Shown: piece by piece, positions 23,998-31,195 of the stretch
Layout of the letters: every line of letters begins with the position of its first letter
How positions within the stretch are numbered: position 1 is the first letter of the stretch
Source: an uncultured Anaerotignum sp.
Lineage (GTDB): Bacteria; Bacillota; Clostridia; Lachnospirales; Anaerotignaceae
Assembly: GCA_910578425.1 (NCBI GenBank)
Contig: CAJTQX010000031.1
Coordinates: 1-31,195, forward strand
Length of the DNA stretch: 31,195 nucleotides
Direction of reading: 5' to 3'
Translations under genes and position numbers: made by a program
Notes under the pieces: model-generated
The model's database searches: none
What the model saw: only the letters and a program-made list of their open reading frames with translations
Told to the model about the DNA's origin: nothing

Positions 23998-24156
23998 GTC
24001 ATTATATTCCCTTCGTTTCCACTAATGGTAAAATTATCTTATGCGGGAGGATTCGACAGGCTCTGAGGGCTGGCGTGAAGATAAACCATTTCGCCGCTTT
24101 GGGGGAGGTCGGAGCAGAGTTTTCCTGAAAATTTATTTTGCTGCGGGGGTATGTTT

Positions 24157-26184
24157 ATGAAATTCTTATTAAACAAAAAACTTACGACACGAATCGGCCT
24201 GATTACAACTGCAATCACATTGGGCGGCATGCTGTTCCTGTGGATTATTGTGTCTGCGAACGCGACTTCCATGGTGAAAAATAATATTACCAATCAGATG
24301 ACGGATGCTGTGGAATCAAGGGCAGCCATCATTGACGAATATGTTAGTGCCGCGGAGGAATATATGTCTGCCTTTGCCCTGGGCAGCGAGGTACGGGAAC
24401 TGCTCATGAATCCCAATGACCCTGCGCTTTTGGAACGGGCGCAGAAATATACGGAGGACTTTGCGGCCGTTAAGGGTGTTTTTGAAGGGCTGTATATTGC
24501 GACTCCTTCGACCTATGTTCTGACGCATACCTCCCAAGGGGCAATCGGTATCACAACGCGGACGGGAGATTCGCTGAATACATTCCAGAATACGATTTTG
24601 GCTACACACGAACTGACAAATCTGGGAATTATGAAATCTCCGGGAACTGGCAGCATGATCCTTTCCATGTACTGCCCGATTTTTGACGGACAGAACTGTA
24701 TCGGCTATGTAGGGGCGGGCGTTTATGCAAGTCACCTGATGGATGCTCTGCTGAATCTGGACATCAAGGGTCTGCCAGACAGCGAATATGTATTTTTGAA
24801 CGCGGAAACCGGCGTATATCTTTACCACGAAGACGAATCCCTCCTGAATACGGAAACGACTGACAGCGGGTATCGGGAAATCCTTCAGCAGATACAGGCG
24901 AACGGCAGCACAGAGGCGGCTACATATTCCTATGAGGACGAAAACGGTAAGGAGCAGTTAGTTGTATATAAATTTCTGAAAGACCGCGGCTGGGTGTTCA
25001 TGGTGCGGGACAGTGCGACAGAGGTTTATGCGTCTGTCGGAACTGTGCGGATTGTTGTTGGCGCGCTGTGTGCGGCTGTGGCTGCCGCGATTATACTGAT
25101 TACTCTCCTGATTCTGCACAGGGAGGGGAAGGAACTGATGGTTGTGGAACGCGCCATTGGGCATCTGGGCGATCTGAACCTTTCTGCGGATGAAGAGCTG
25201 GAGGATTTTTATGGCAGGGGGGATGAAATCGGCATGATTGCGCAGACGACCCACCATGTCTGCGGCTGTCTGCAAAAGACCATTGATGATGTGGGACGTA
25301 TTCTGGGAGAGATCGCAAACGGCAATTTGACGGTCAATGTTACGGAAAATGAAGCGTATTATATCGGTGATTTTAAGATACTTTCGGAAAGCCTGAAATC
25401 TATCCATGCAAACCTTGTGCGCGTTATCCGCGATATTTCTACTGTTGCAAAACAGGTTGATATCAGTGCGGATCAGGTCTCTACAGGCGCGCAGGCTCTT
25501 TCTCAGGGCACTGTGGAGCAGGCGGCGTCTATTGACGGGCTGGTATCGAATATTACGGCAATCACTTCGCAGATACAGGACAGCACTGTACGCTGCGGCA
25601 GTGCAACGGAACTGGTTGATAAGGTGACCTGCTATGCTGCTGAGGCAGACACAAAAATGGAGCAGCTGATGGCAACAACGAAAAATATTGACCGTTCATC
25701 TGCACAGATAGTGACGATTACGAAAACGATGGAGGATATCGCTTTCCAGACGAAACTTTTGGCACTGAATGCTTCCACAGAAGCGGCGCGCGCGGGTGTT
25801 GCCGGAAAGGGCTTTTCCGTTGTGGCAGAGGAAGTACGCAGTCTTGCAGCAAAATCCTCCGAGGCGGCAAAAGACGCAAGCAGCCTGATTGCACATTCTG
25901 TTGAGGATGTAAGAACAGGTACGGAGTCCACAAATCTTGCGGTTTCCGCTATGAAAGTTATTGATGACTGCATACAGTCGATTAAAGCGTTGATGGACGA
26001 AATTGCCGCCGCAAGCGTGGAGCAGTCGGAGATGATTGTTCAGGTGGAAAATGGTATCAGGGAAATTTCCAGAGTCGTGCAGACAAATTCTGTTGCGGCG
26101 GAGGACAGCGCGTCAGTTTCAAAGGAGTTGTCCGGACAGGCGCGGACGCTGAACAGCCTGATCAGCAGATTCCGTATCAGCTGA
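24157..26184 (+). CDS. Methyl-accepting chemotaxis protein
   Basis: A transmembrane chemoreceptor of 675 residues. TM1 (about 10-32) and TM2 (about 297-320) enclose a sensor of Cache type, with the Cache-like YVLTHTSQG, NLGIMKSPGTGSMILSMYCP and VGAGVYASHL. A HAMP-like linker and a second cytoplasmic linker follow. The signalling hairpin contains LALNASTEAARAGVAGKGFSVVAEEVRSLA, the conserved tip that contacts CheA/CheW. I prefer ATG 24157, 7 bases after GGGGG; an ATG six bases earlier is possible. No che genes are in the window, so its ligand and partners are elsewhere. A leader with an internal terminator precedes it. Confidence 0.92.
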   Translation: MKFLLNKKLTTRIGLITTAITLGGMLFLWIIVSANATSMVKNNITNQMTDAVESRAAIIDEYVSAAEEYMSAFALGSEVRELLMNPNDPALLERAQKYTEDFAAVKGVFEGLYIATPSTYVLTHTSQGAIGITTRTGDSLNTFQNTILATHELTNLGIMKSPGTGSMILSMYCPIFDGQNCIGYVGAGVYASHLMDALLNLDIKGLPDSEYVFLNAETGVYLYHEDESLLNTETTDSGYREILQQIQANGSTEAATYSYEDENGKEQLVVYKFLKDRGWVFMVRDSATEVYASVGTVRIVVGALCAAVAAAIILITLLILHREGKELMVVERAIGHLGDLNLSADEELEDFYGRGDEIGMIAQTTHHVCGCLQKTIDDVGRILGEIANGNLTVNVTENEAYYIGDFKILSESLKSIHANLVRVIRDISTVAKQVDISADQVSTGAQALSQGTVEQAASIDGLVSNITAITSQIQDSTVRCGSATELVDKVTCYAAEADTKMEQLMATTKNIDRSSAQIVTITKTMEDIAFQTKLLALNASTEAARAGVAGKGFSVVAEEVRSLAAKSSEAAKDASSLIAHSVEDVRTGTESTNLAVSAMKVIDDCIQSIKALMDEIAAASVEQSEMIVQVENGIREISRVVQTNSVAAEDSASVSKELSGQARTLNSLISRFRIS

Positions 26185-26217
26185 TTTGCCGCCGCATGGA
26201 ATACAATAAGAATAAGT

Positions 26218-26251
26218 GACCTGTGCTGCCATAGGCGGCGCGGGTCATTTT
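26218..26251 (+). terminator. Terminator of the chemotaxis receptor gene
   Basis: A 13-bp stem with G-U pairs (26218-26230 against 26234-26246, loop ATA) is followed by ATTTTC. Between it and the next promoter (26252-26412) I see only AT-rich DNA. Confidence 0.7.
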
Positions 26252-26412
26252 CGGTAAAACAGATAATTTGTGCAAAGCGGCGGCACTTGCAGCTGTGTTC
26301 TCCAATGGCGCAAAGGAAATCAGAATTTCCCAAAAAAAGCGGAAAAAACCCTGTTTTTGTGAAAAAAACCCCCTTTTTTCATGAATTTGTGGAGAGAAAT
26401 ACATAAATTTTG

Positions 26413-26440
26413 TTGCCAAACTGGGAAAATATGCTATAAT
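26413..26440 (+). promoter_or_regulatory. Promoter of the SLH-CAP gene
   Basis: TTGCCA (26413-26418) and TATAAT (26435-26440) are 16 bases apart, with TG before the -10. The start site would be near 26447, leaving a leader of about 95 bases before ATG 26542. Confidence 0.65.
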
Positions 26441-26541
26441 ACAAACAAGCGTTCACAAATTCGTAATATACGTTCAAACAAATGAAACACTCTTTGGAAA
26501 CCAGTTTGAATGTGGTTGCGGAAGCGGAAAGGATTGATACG

Positions 26542-28083
26542 ATGAAGCGTTTTTCGAGCTTTGTCATCGCGGGGCTGATCAGCCTGGCAATGACCCTCCC
26601 TGCGTTTGGCGCGGTGGAAACCAACGCGGACGAATGGGCGGTACAATCTATCGAAATCGCATATGAGGCGGGATTTTTACCGGAAGAGAGCTTGCAGAAA
26701 GCGAAAAGCCAGATTACCCGGCGGGAGTTTGGCAAAATGGCGGTTGATTTTCTGGAAACGGTTACGGGACAGCGTCCGCAGGCTACACAGGAAAGCCCCT
26801 TTGGCGACTGTACGGATGCGGATATTACAGCGGCGTATGAAGCGGGTATTATCGGCGGGATTGAGAAAGGTGTTTTTGGACCGGACCGCGTACTGACCAG
26901 AGAGCAGATGGCAATTATGATTGCCAGAACGCTGAAGGTCTGCGATATTGACCTGACAGCGGAAACAAAGCTGAACCCATTTACCGATACAAAGGAATTG
27001 TGGGATTCTTCAAATCTGTATATCAATCAGCTTTATGGCGCGAATATCATTTCGGGCTATGATGACGGCACATTCCAGCCATTCCAGAAGCTGACGACAC
27101 AGGAGGCTGTGATAGCGTTTGTGCGTGCGTACCGCTATGCACAGGAGCATATTACGCCTTTTGTTCCGGAGGAGCCGCCGATGCAGTCGGTAACAGATTT
27201 TGAAGACTCTGAATGGCCAGAGGATGAGGAGCCGCAGGAGCCGGCGCAGACAGAACGCCCTGATGAGGAAGAAATGCGCAGGGTTTCTATAGGCAAAAAG
27301 AAAATTGAACTTGGCTGGAGCCCCGAGGACTTAAAAAAGGAATGGGGCGAGCCGGACAGGATAGACGAAACAGTTTACAATCTGGACAGATATGTTTATT
27401 TGAACAGTTATAAGAATTTATTTTTTGTGACGTTTGAGAAAGGGAAAATAGTGGAAATCTTCATTCCCGGCAAGGATTTTACGTATCTGGAAATGGATGG
27501 TGACGGAACTTCCGCAGACATTCCGTATATGGATTATATCAGCGCGGTGGAGCACAGCGGCGTGATCAAAAGCGATGAGACAGAAACCAGAATACCGCTG
27601 GACTATGCAGGGAATATTTCCGGCATATTATTGCAGACAACGGATTTCGTGCAGGATAAAAACCCTATGAGCGTGCTTCATCTTTCCCTGCGGGAGGATT
27701 TGGAAGCGGAATTTTTGGATTTGATACAATATGGAAGAAGGTCGAAAGGGCTCCCTCTGCTTTCTCCGGATGAAAAAATGGGACTGGGCGCGCGGGCGCA
27801 CTGTGATGACATGGTGCAGAATCATTACTTTGCGTATAACAGTCAGGACGGAAGAACGCCGTTTGCGAGAATTGCGGAAAGCGGACGTGTGTTCAGTACG
27901 GCTACGGAGGTGATTGCACAGCAGCGCGGCGATATTGTGAATATTTATCAGGAATGGATACGGACATCTTCGCGTATCAATGGATTGATGGATAAGACCA
28001 TGCAGGAGATTGGCGTGGGCGTTGCAGGCGCGTCAAAAGAACTGTATGTGACGGTAGACCTCTGCGGCAGGTCGAGAGATTGA
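26542..28083 (+). CDS. S-layer-homology and CAP-domain surface protein
   Basis: A secreted cell-wall protein of 513 residues. A signal peptide (about 1-24, ending PAFGA) is followed by three SLH repeats (about 28-215; for example GVFGPDRVLTREQMAI and ISGYDDGTFQP) that bind secondary wall polymers. Then come an acidic Pro/Glu linker (about 222-255), a CAP-associated N-terminal domain (about 258-390) and a CAP/SCP domain (about 395-510). In the CAP site the first His (His420 in ARAHCDDM) and Glu456 are kept, but the usual second His in the YFxH motif is Tyr432. I chose ATG 26542 because it starts the signal peptide and has AAAGGA upstream; an ATG 60 bases earlier is less likely. Confidence 0.9.
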   Translation: MKRFSSFVIAGLISLAMTLPAFGAVETNADEWAVQSIEIAYEAGFLPEESLQKAKSQITRREFGKMAVDFLETVTGQRPQATQESPFGDCTDADITAAYEAGIIGGIEKGVFGPDRVLTREQMAIMIARTLKVCDIDLTAETKLNPFTDTKELWDSSNLYINQLYGANIISGYDDGTFQPFQKLTTQEAVIAFVRAYRYAQEHITPFVPEEPPMQSVTDFEDSEWPEDEEPQEPAQTERPDEEEMRRVSIGKKKIELGWSPEDLKKEWGEPDRIDETVYNLDRYVYLNSYKNLFFVTFEKGKIVEIFIPGKDFTYLEMDGDGTSADIPYMDYISAVEHSGVIKSDETETRIPLDYAGNISGILLQTTDFVQDKNPMSVLHLSLREDLEAEFLDLIQYGRRSKGLPLLSPDEKMGLGARAHCDDMVQNHYFAYNSQDGRTPFARIAESGRVFSTATEVIAQQRGDIVNIYQEWIRTSSRINGLMDKTMQEIGVGVAGASKELYVTVDLCGRSRD

Positions 28084-28105
28084 GCATTTTAAGAAAAACA
28101 GCTTG

Positions 28106-28129
28106 CCCCCAACATTGCTTGGGGGTTTT
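28106..28129 (+). terminator. Terminator of the SLH-CAP gene
   Basis: CCCCCAA (28106-28112) pairs perfectly with TTGGGGG (28119-28125) around CATTGC and is followed by TTTT. It begins 23 bases after the stop. Confidence 0.85.
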
Positions 28130-28156
28130 GCTTTTTGAAAAAAAGGAGGGACGGAC

Positions 28157-28603
28157 ATGAGAATTTATGAAACAGGGGTAGGAGAAGAACGAAGGACAGA
28201 GGAGCTGACGGAGGTCTGGGAGCGTTCTGTGAAGGCGACACATTCTTTTTTGCCGGATATGGCGCGGGAGGAACTTAAAAAGATTGTGCCAGGGCTTTTG
28301 GCAGAGGTACCGCATCTGGCAGTTGCGGAGGATGACAGGGGAGCTCTGGCAGGCTTTATGGGAATAGATGGACAGGAGCTGGAAATGCTGTTCCTTGCCC
28401 CGGAAGTGCGCGGACAGGGACTGGGACGGCAGTTGTTGGAATACGGCATACAGACATTTGGAGTTTCTCAGCTTGGGGTGAATGAACAGAATCCGCAGGC
28501 AAGGGGCTTTTATGAACACATGGGCTTTGCTGTATGCGGGCGGACGGAAACAGACGGCATGGGAAACCCGTTTCCGATACTGCGTATGGAGCGGCGGAAC
28601 TGA
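28157..28603 (+). CDS. GNAT-family N-acetyltransferase (YjaB-like)
   Basis: A 148-residue single-domain GNAT. The acetyl-CoA loop is PEVRGQGLGRQLL, preceded by LEMLFLAPEVRG, and the C-terminal NEQNPQARGFYEHMGFAV segment closes the site. The layout, with VWERSVKATHSFL near the start, is like YjaB-type acetyltransferases of unknown substrate. The ATG has AGGAGGGACGG upstream. The gene stands alone after a strong terminator; its own promoter is not obvious and it may rely on read-through. Confidence 0.88.
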   Translation: MRIYETGVGEERRTEELTEVWERSVKATHSFLPDMAREELKKIVPGLLAEVPHLAVAEDDRGALAGFMGIDGQELEMLFLAPEVRGQGLGRQLLEYGIQTFGVSQLGVNEQNPQARGFYEHMGFAVCGRTETDGMGNPFPILRMERRN

Positions 28604-28662
28604 GACAGGACATTGCCGTTGGCGTGTGACTGAAGAAAACGGTCAGGCGTTTCTTCAATCAA

Positions 28663-28691
28663 ACTGCTTTTCATGCAGGCAGTTTGTTGTA
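28663..28691 (+). terminator. Hairpin after the GNAT gene
   Basis: CAAACTGC and GCAGTTTG pair perfectly over 8 bp, followed by TTGTATT. The T-run is short, so termination is likely partial. The hairpin overlaps the -35 region of the Uma2 promoter. Confidence 0.5.
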
Positions 28692-28715
28692 TTCTGTGCG
28701 AAAATCGTTTATACT
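28687..28715 (+). promoter_or_regulatory. Promoter of the Uma2-family gene
   Basis: TTGTAT (28687-28692) and TATACT (28710-28715) are 17 bases apart, about 84 bases before the ATG at 28799. Confidence 0.5.
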
Positions 28716-28798
28716 GTTTTTACAACAGAATGCGGCCGATGCGGGGGAATGGAAAGACAATGCCGGAGGGAACCATTTAGTATGGAGGTGCGGAAACG

Positions 28799-29338
28799 AT
28801 GAATATGCTCAGAAAAGAAGAAAGCTACACAGTTGATGATATTTATGCTTTGCCGGACGGGGAACGGGCGGAATTGATTGATGGACAGATTTTTTATATG
28901 TCACCGCCAGGCCGGACACATCAGAAAATAAGTATGTTACTTTCAAACGAAATTGTAAGCCATGTCAGGCGCAGTAAAGGAAAATGTGAGGTTTATGCTG
29001 CGCCGTTTGCTGTTTTCTTAAACAGGGACAGCAAAAATTACGTGGAACCGGATATTTGTGTTGTATGTGACACGGAAAAGCTGGACGAGAAGGGCTGTCA
29101 TGGCGCGCCGGACTGGGTGATAGAGATTGTTTCGCCGAGCAGCAGGATGATGGACTACTATACAAAGCTGTTCAAGTATCGTGATGCCGGCGTGCGGGAA
29201 TATTGGATTGCGGACCCCGCAAAAAAGCGGGTAACAGTATACAGCTTTGAGCAGGGGAGCATGATGGAATATCTTTTTGCAGACGAAATTCCGGTTGGCA
29301 TATATGAGGGGTTTTCCATTAAAATGGAGCAGGAATGA
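28799..29338 (+). CDS. Uma2-family (DUF820) PD-(D/E)XK nuclease-like protein
   Basis: A 179-residue protein of the Uma2/DUF820 family, which has a restriction-endonuclease fold. Family motifs are YTVDDIYALPDGERAELIDG, VEPDICVV (Asp85), DWVIEIVSPSS (Glu109), KLFKYRDAGVREYWIADP and VTVYSF. The metal-binding Asp and Glu expected for an active site are present. Biological roles are unclear, and many genomes have multiple copies. GGAGGT lies 9 bases before the ATG. No neighbouring toxin, methylase or transposase suggests a partner here. Confidence 0.9.
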   Translation: MNMLRKEESYTVDDIYALPDGERAELIDGQIFYMSPPGRTHQKISMLLSNEIVSHVRRSKGKCEVYAAPFAVFLNRDSKNYVEPDICVVCDTEKLDEKGCHGAPDWVIEIVSPSSRMMDYYTKLFKYRDAGVREYWIADPAKKRVTVYSFEQGSMMEYLFADEIPVGIYEGFSIKMEQE

Positions 29339-29446
29339 GGAAATGATCCGTTTCGGCATGTTGAACTGTGTGGAAAGGCTTGCGGCGGGAAGGATTCTCA
29401 TGTTATAGTAAAAGCATCCGGAATTAGGAAAAAGGAGACTGCTGAG

Positions 29447-29515
29447 AAAATTTCTTCTGAAACTTGAAGTTATTCTGAAATTATGATGGTTCAGAGGTTT
29501 CAAAAATGAAATTTT
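29447..29515. repeat. Nested hairpin upstream of the DUF362 gene
   Basis: Three nested inverted pairs lie on one axis: AAAATTTC/GAAATTTT (29447-29454 and 29508-29515), TGAAAC/GTTTCA (29458-29463 and 29497-29502) and CTGAA/TTCAG (29475-29479 and 29490-29494). The remaining 29339-29572 gap shows no clear promoter. The hairpin ends 58 bases before the ATG and could be a regulatory RNA or a decayed palindromic element. Confidence 0.5.
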
Positions 29516-29572
29516 CTTATGGCAACGCCCAAAACGAGCGGCTCCCCATTTGAAAAAGGAGATGGAGAAGGA

Positions 29573-30706
29573 ATGGAAAAAGCAAAGGTTTATTTTACGG
29601 ATTTTCATACGGTTGCCTTTGGCGATGGTCTGCCTGCAAAACTGAAAAAGCTGATGCGCGCGGCAGGGATTGACGCCATTGATATGGACGGGAAATTTGT
29701 TGCGATTAAGATGCATTTCGGGGAGATGGGCAACATCAGTTATCTGCGCCCGAATTACGCCAGAGCGGTGGTGGATCTTGTGAAGGAGCTGGGCGGAAAG
29801 CCTTTCCTTACGGACTGCAACACGATGTATCCCGGCAGCAGGAAAAACGCGCTGGAACATTTGGAATGTGCGTGGCAGAACGGGTTTACGCCTCTGACGG
29901 TAGGCTGCCCGATTCTGATTGGTGATGGCCTGAAGGGTACTGACGATGTTGCGGTGCCTGTTGCGGGCGGGGAATATGTCAAAGAGGCGTTGATTGGACG
30001 TGCTGTGATGGATGCGGACGTATTTCTCAGCCTGACCCATTTCAAGGGTCATGAAATGACAGGTTTTGGCGGTGCAATCAAAAATATCGGCATGGGCTGC
30101 GGTTCCAGAGCCGGAAAGACCGACCAGCACAGCAACGGCAAGCCCAGCATTAAAGAAAAGAAATGCCGCGGCTGCAAAAAATGCCAGCAGGAGTGCGCAA
30201 ACGGCGGGCTTGTTTTCAACGAGGAGACGCGTAAAATGCACGTCAATCAGGAGAACTGCGTAGGTTGTGGACGTTGCCTTGGCGCATGCAACTTTGACGC
30301 GATTTCGTTTGATAATGACGCGGCGATTGAACTGCTGAACCGCCGCATGGCAGAATATACAAAGGCTGTTGTGGACGGACGCCCGAATTTCCACGTTTCA
30401 TTGATTGTGGACGTTTCGCCGAACTGTGATTGTCATGGAGAGAATGACGTGCCGATTCTGCCGAATATTGGTATGTTTGCATCGTTTGACCCGCTTGCGC
30501 TGGATCAGGCATGTGTAGATGCCTGCATGAAGGCGGAGCCTATGCCCGGCAGCCAGCTTGCACAGAACATTGCGCGGGAAGGCTTTGTAGACCATCACGA
30601 CCATTTCCGCAATTCCAGACCGGAATCCGAATGGAGAAGCTGTCTGGAGCATGCGGAAAAGATCGGGCTTGGTACACGCAGCTATGAGCTTGTTGTTGTA
30701 AAATAA
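29573..30706 (+). CDS. DUF362 protein with two [4Fe-4S] ferredoxin motifs
   Basis: A 377-residue protein whose body matches DUF362, a family of unknown function common in anaerobes. The first half has MHFGEMGNISYLRPNYARA and LTDCNTMYPGSRKNA. An HFKGHEMTGFGGAIKNIGMG segment follows. Two clusters are inserted: Cys198, 201, 204 and 208, then Cys229, 232, 235 and 239, each able to bind a [4Fe-4S] cluster. The C-terminal part returns to DUF362 (NCDCHGENDVPILPNIGMFAS). It is probably a cytoplasmic redox protein; the reaction is not known. I chose ATG 29573 for the GGAGA/GGAG sites just upstream. Confidence 0.88.
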   Translation: MEKAKVYFTDFHTVAFGDGLPAKLKKLMRAAGIDAIDMDGKFVAIKMHFGEMGNISYLRPNYARAVVDLVKELGGKPFLTDCNTMYPGSRKNALEHLECAWQNGFTPLTVGCPILIGDGLKGTDDVAVPVAGGEYVKEALIGRAVMDADVFLSLTHFKGHEMTGFGGAIKNIGMGCGSRAGKTDQHSNGKPSIKEKKCRGCKKCQQECANGGLVFNEETRKMHVNQENCVGCGRCLGACNFDAISFDNDAAIELLNRRMAEYTKAVVDGRPNFHVSLIVDVSPNCDCHGENDVPILPNIGMFASFDPLALDQACVDACMKAEPMPGSQLAQNIAREGFVDHHDHFRNSRPESEWRSCLEHAEKIGLGTRSYELVVVK

Positions 30707-30781
30707 AATTTGATTGGGAATGTTGTGAAACATTTTCCTGACAGTTGAGGGATCTGAAGCAGGAACATATTGAAACGGATA

Positions 30782-30825
30782 AAAACACAGAAGCGGGAAA
30801 TGCTCTTGCCTCTGTGTTTTTGTTA
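30782..30825 (+). terminator. Terminator of the DUF362 gene
   Basis: AAAACACAGA (30782-30791) pairs perfectly with TCTGTGTTTT (30811-30820) and TTGTT follows. From here to the promoter at 31065 (about 240 bases) I see no credible gene. Confidence 0.8.
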
Positions 30826-31019
30826 TTTATCTGCCAAAATTTTAAGGTCATATGCGTTGTTGATTTCCGTACACAGAAAAACTCTGCCCAGCGTACCGAG
30901 AACTCTATAGTCATACAGGGAGTGATGACAGTTTTATTTGAAATTTATAGTTTTTTCTGCTTTTTTTCATTTGCGCTGGCAGGCAAAAAAACTTGAATTT
31001 ACGGGCTTTTCTGCGGTAT

Positions 31020-31195
31020 TTTCTGCCAGAGAAAAACATTTTATGAAAAATTTGAAAAAAGTGCTTGACAATATGATATGTCTTTGCTAAAATAAATTCT
31101 GCGTTATGGAAATGCCTGAACCTTGAAAACAGAATAGCGTATAAGAACACACAACCCATAGTCAATTCAACCGGCGGAAGCCGGAAAAAGACAAG
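31020..31195 (+). promoter_or_regulatory. Strong rRNA-type promoter and leader at the window edge
   Basis: A perfect TTGACA (31065-31070) and TAAAAT (31088-31093) are 17 bases apart, with TG before the -10. An A-rich upstream element (31031-31060) precedes them. The leader has ACCTTGAAAAC, a sequence often found in Clostridia just before 16S or in the spacers of rRNA operons, then a CCGG..GCCGG hairpin. No gene begins before the window ends. I infer that an rRNA (or stable RNA) operon starts just outside. Confidence 0.6.

Noticed and set aside
24030..24130. Possible cyclic-di-GMP riboswitch before the chemoreceptor
   Set aside because: An AAACCATT string recalls the GEMM-I core, but the surrounding conserved stems and the GCAAAGCC-type segment are missing.
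29018..30394. 458-codon open frame on the minus strand
   Set aside because: It is the mirror of the Uma2 and DUF362 genes and reads as a Arg/His/Phe-rich sequence typical of antisense frames.
30745..30996. 83-codon + strand frame after the DUF362 gene
   Set aside because: It runs through the terminator hairpin at 30782-30820 and lacks a ribosome site.
1..31195. CRISPR arrays, tRNA genes, transposases or phage genes
   Set aside because: No regularly spaced direct repeats, cloverleaf-like sequences or matching protein motifs were seen; the repeats found are isolated palindromes.

Overview
The window looks like chromosomal DNA of a low-to-mid GC, Gram-positive anaerobe of the class Clostridia, probably Lachnospirales (Lachnospiraceae or Anaerotignaceae). 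This rests on the gene set and order, strong AGGAGG-type ribosome sites, TG-extended TATAAT-like promoters, frequent intrinsic terminators, an SLH-anchored surface protein and an EFR1-type flavodoxin-ferredoxin. I cannot name the genus from sequence alone. No tRNA, CRISPR array, transposase or prophage gene was seen.

Layout. 1-7548 is a housekeeping run on the + strand: an RNase HII-YraN fusion, a PgeF/YfiH purine-nucleoside enzyme, an unknown membrane protein, then der, plsY and gpsA, followed by an EFR1 ferredoxin and a DUF1877 protein. 7561-8804 is a divergent MerR regulator/SDR pair sharing a dyad operator. 8966-12174 is a three-gene cassette: VTC-type polyphosphate polymerase, DUF4956 membrane protein, CotH-like kinase. 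A frameshifted remnant overlaps its 3' end. 12656-13561 is a minus-strand MBL hydrolase, divergent from hom (homoserine dehydrogenase). 15166-16541 is decayed DNA: a candidate structured RNA, a small palindromic repeat, a membrane protein gene whose stop lies in that repeat, and a vanZ pseudogene. A TmrB-like ATPase and CrcB/FluC form a minus-strand operon (16542-17548).

17747-23760 is the most interesting block: a six-gene, dlt-like surface-acylation operon. Its genes encode an adenylation enzyme, a two-part GNAT protein, a carrier protein, an MBOAT acyltransferase, a membrane-anchored SGNH protein and a glyoxalase-II-like MBL hydrolase. It has a strong promoter in front and a strong terminator behind. 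A 169-bp inverted-repeat element sits inside it. The likely logic is activation of an acid or amino acid, loading on the carrier protein, transfer across the membrane by the MBOAT protein, and final transfer to a wall polymer by the SGNH protein. The GNAT may modify the acyl unit and the MBL may clear stalled thioesters. These last roles are inference.

24157-30706 holds a chemotaxis receptor with a terminator-bearing leader, an SLH-CAP surface protein, a GNAT, a Uma2-family protein and a DUF362 ferredoxin-like protein. The window ends at a strong promoter with an A-rich upstream element and a leader typical of rRNA operons, so a 16S gene may begin just beyond the edge. Several small palindromic elements (1-150, 3053-3130, 15426-15511, 20041-20209, 29447-29515) suggest a genome rich in short interspersed hairpin repeats.
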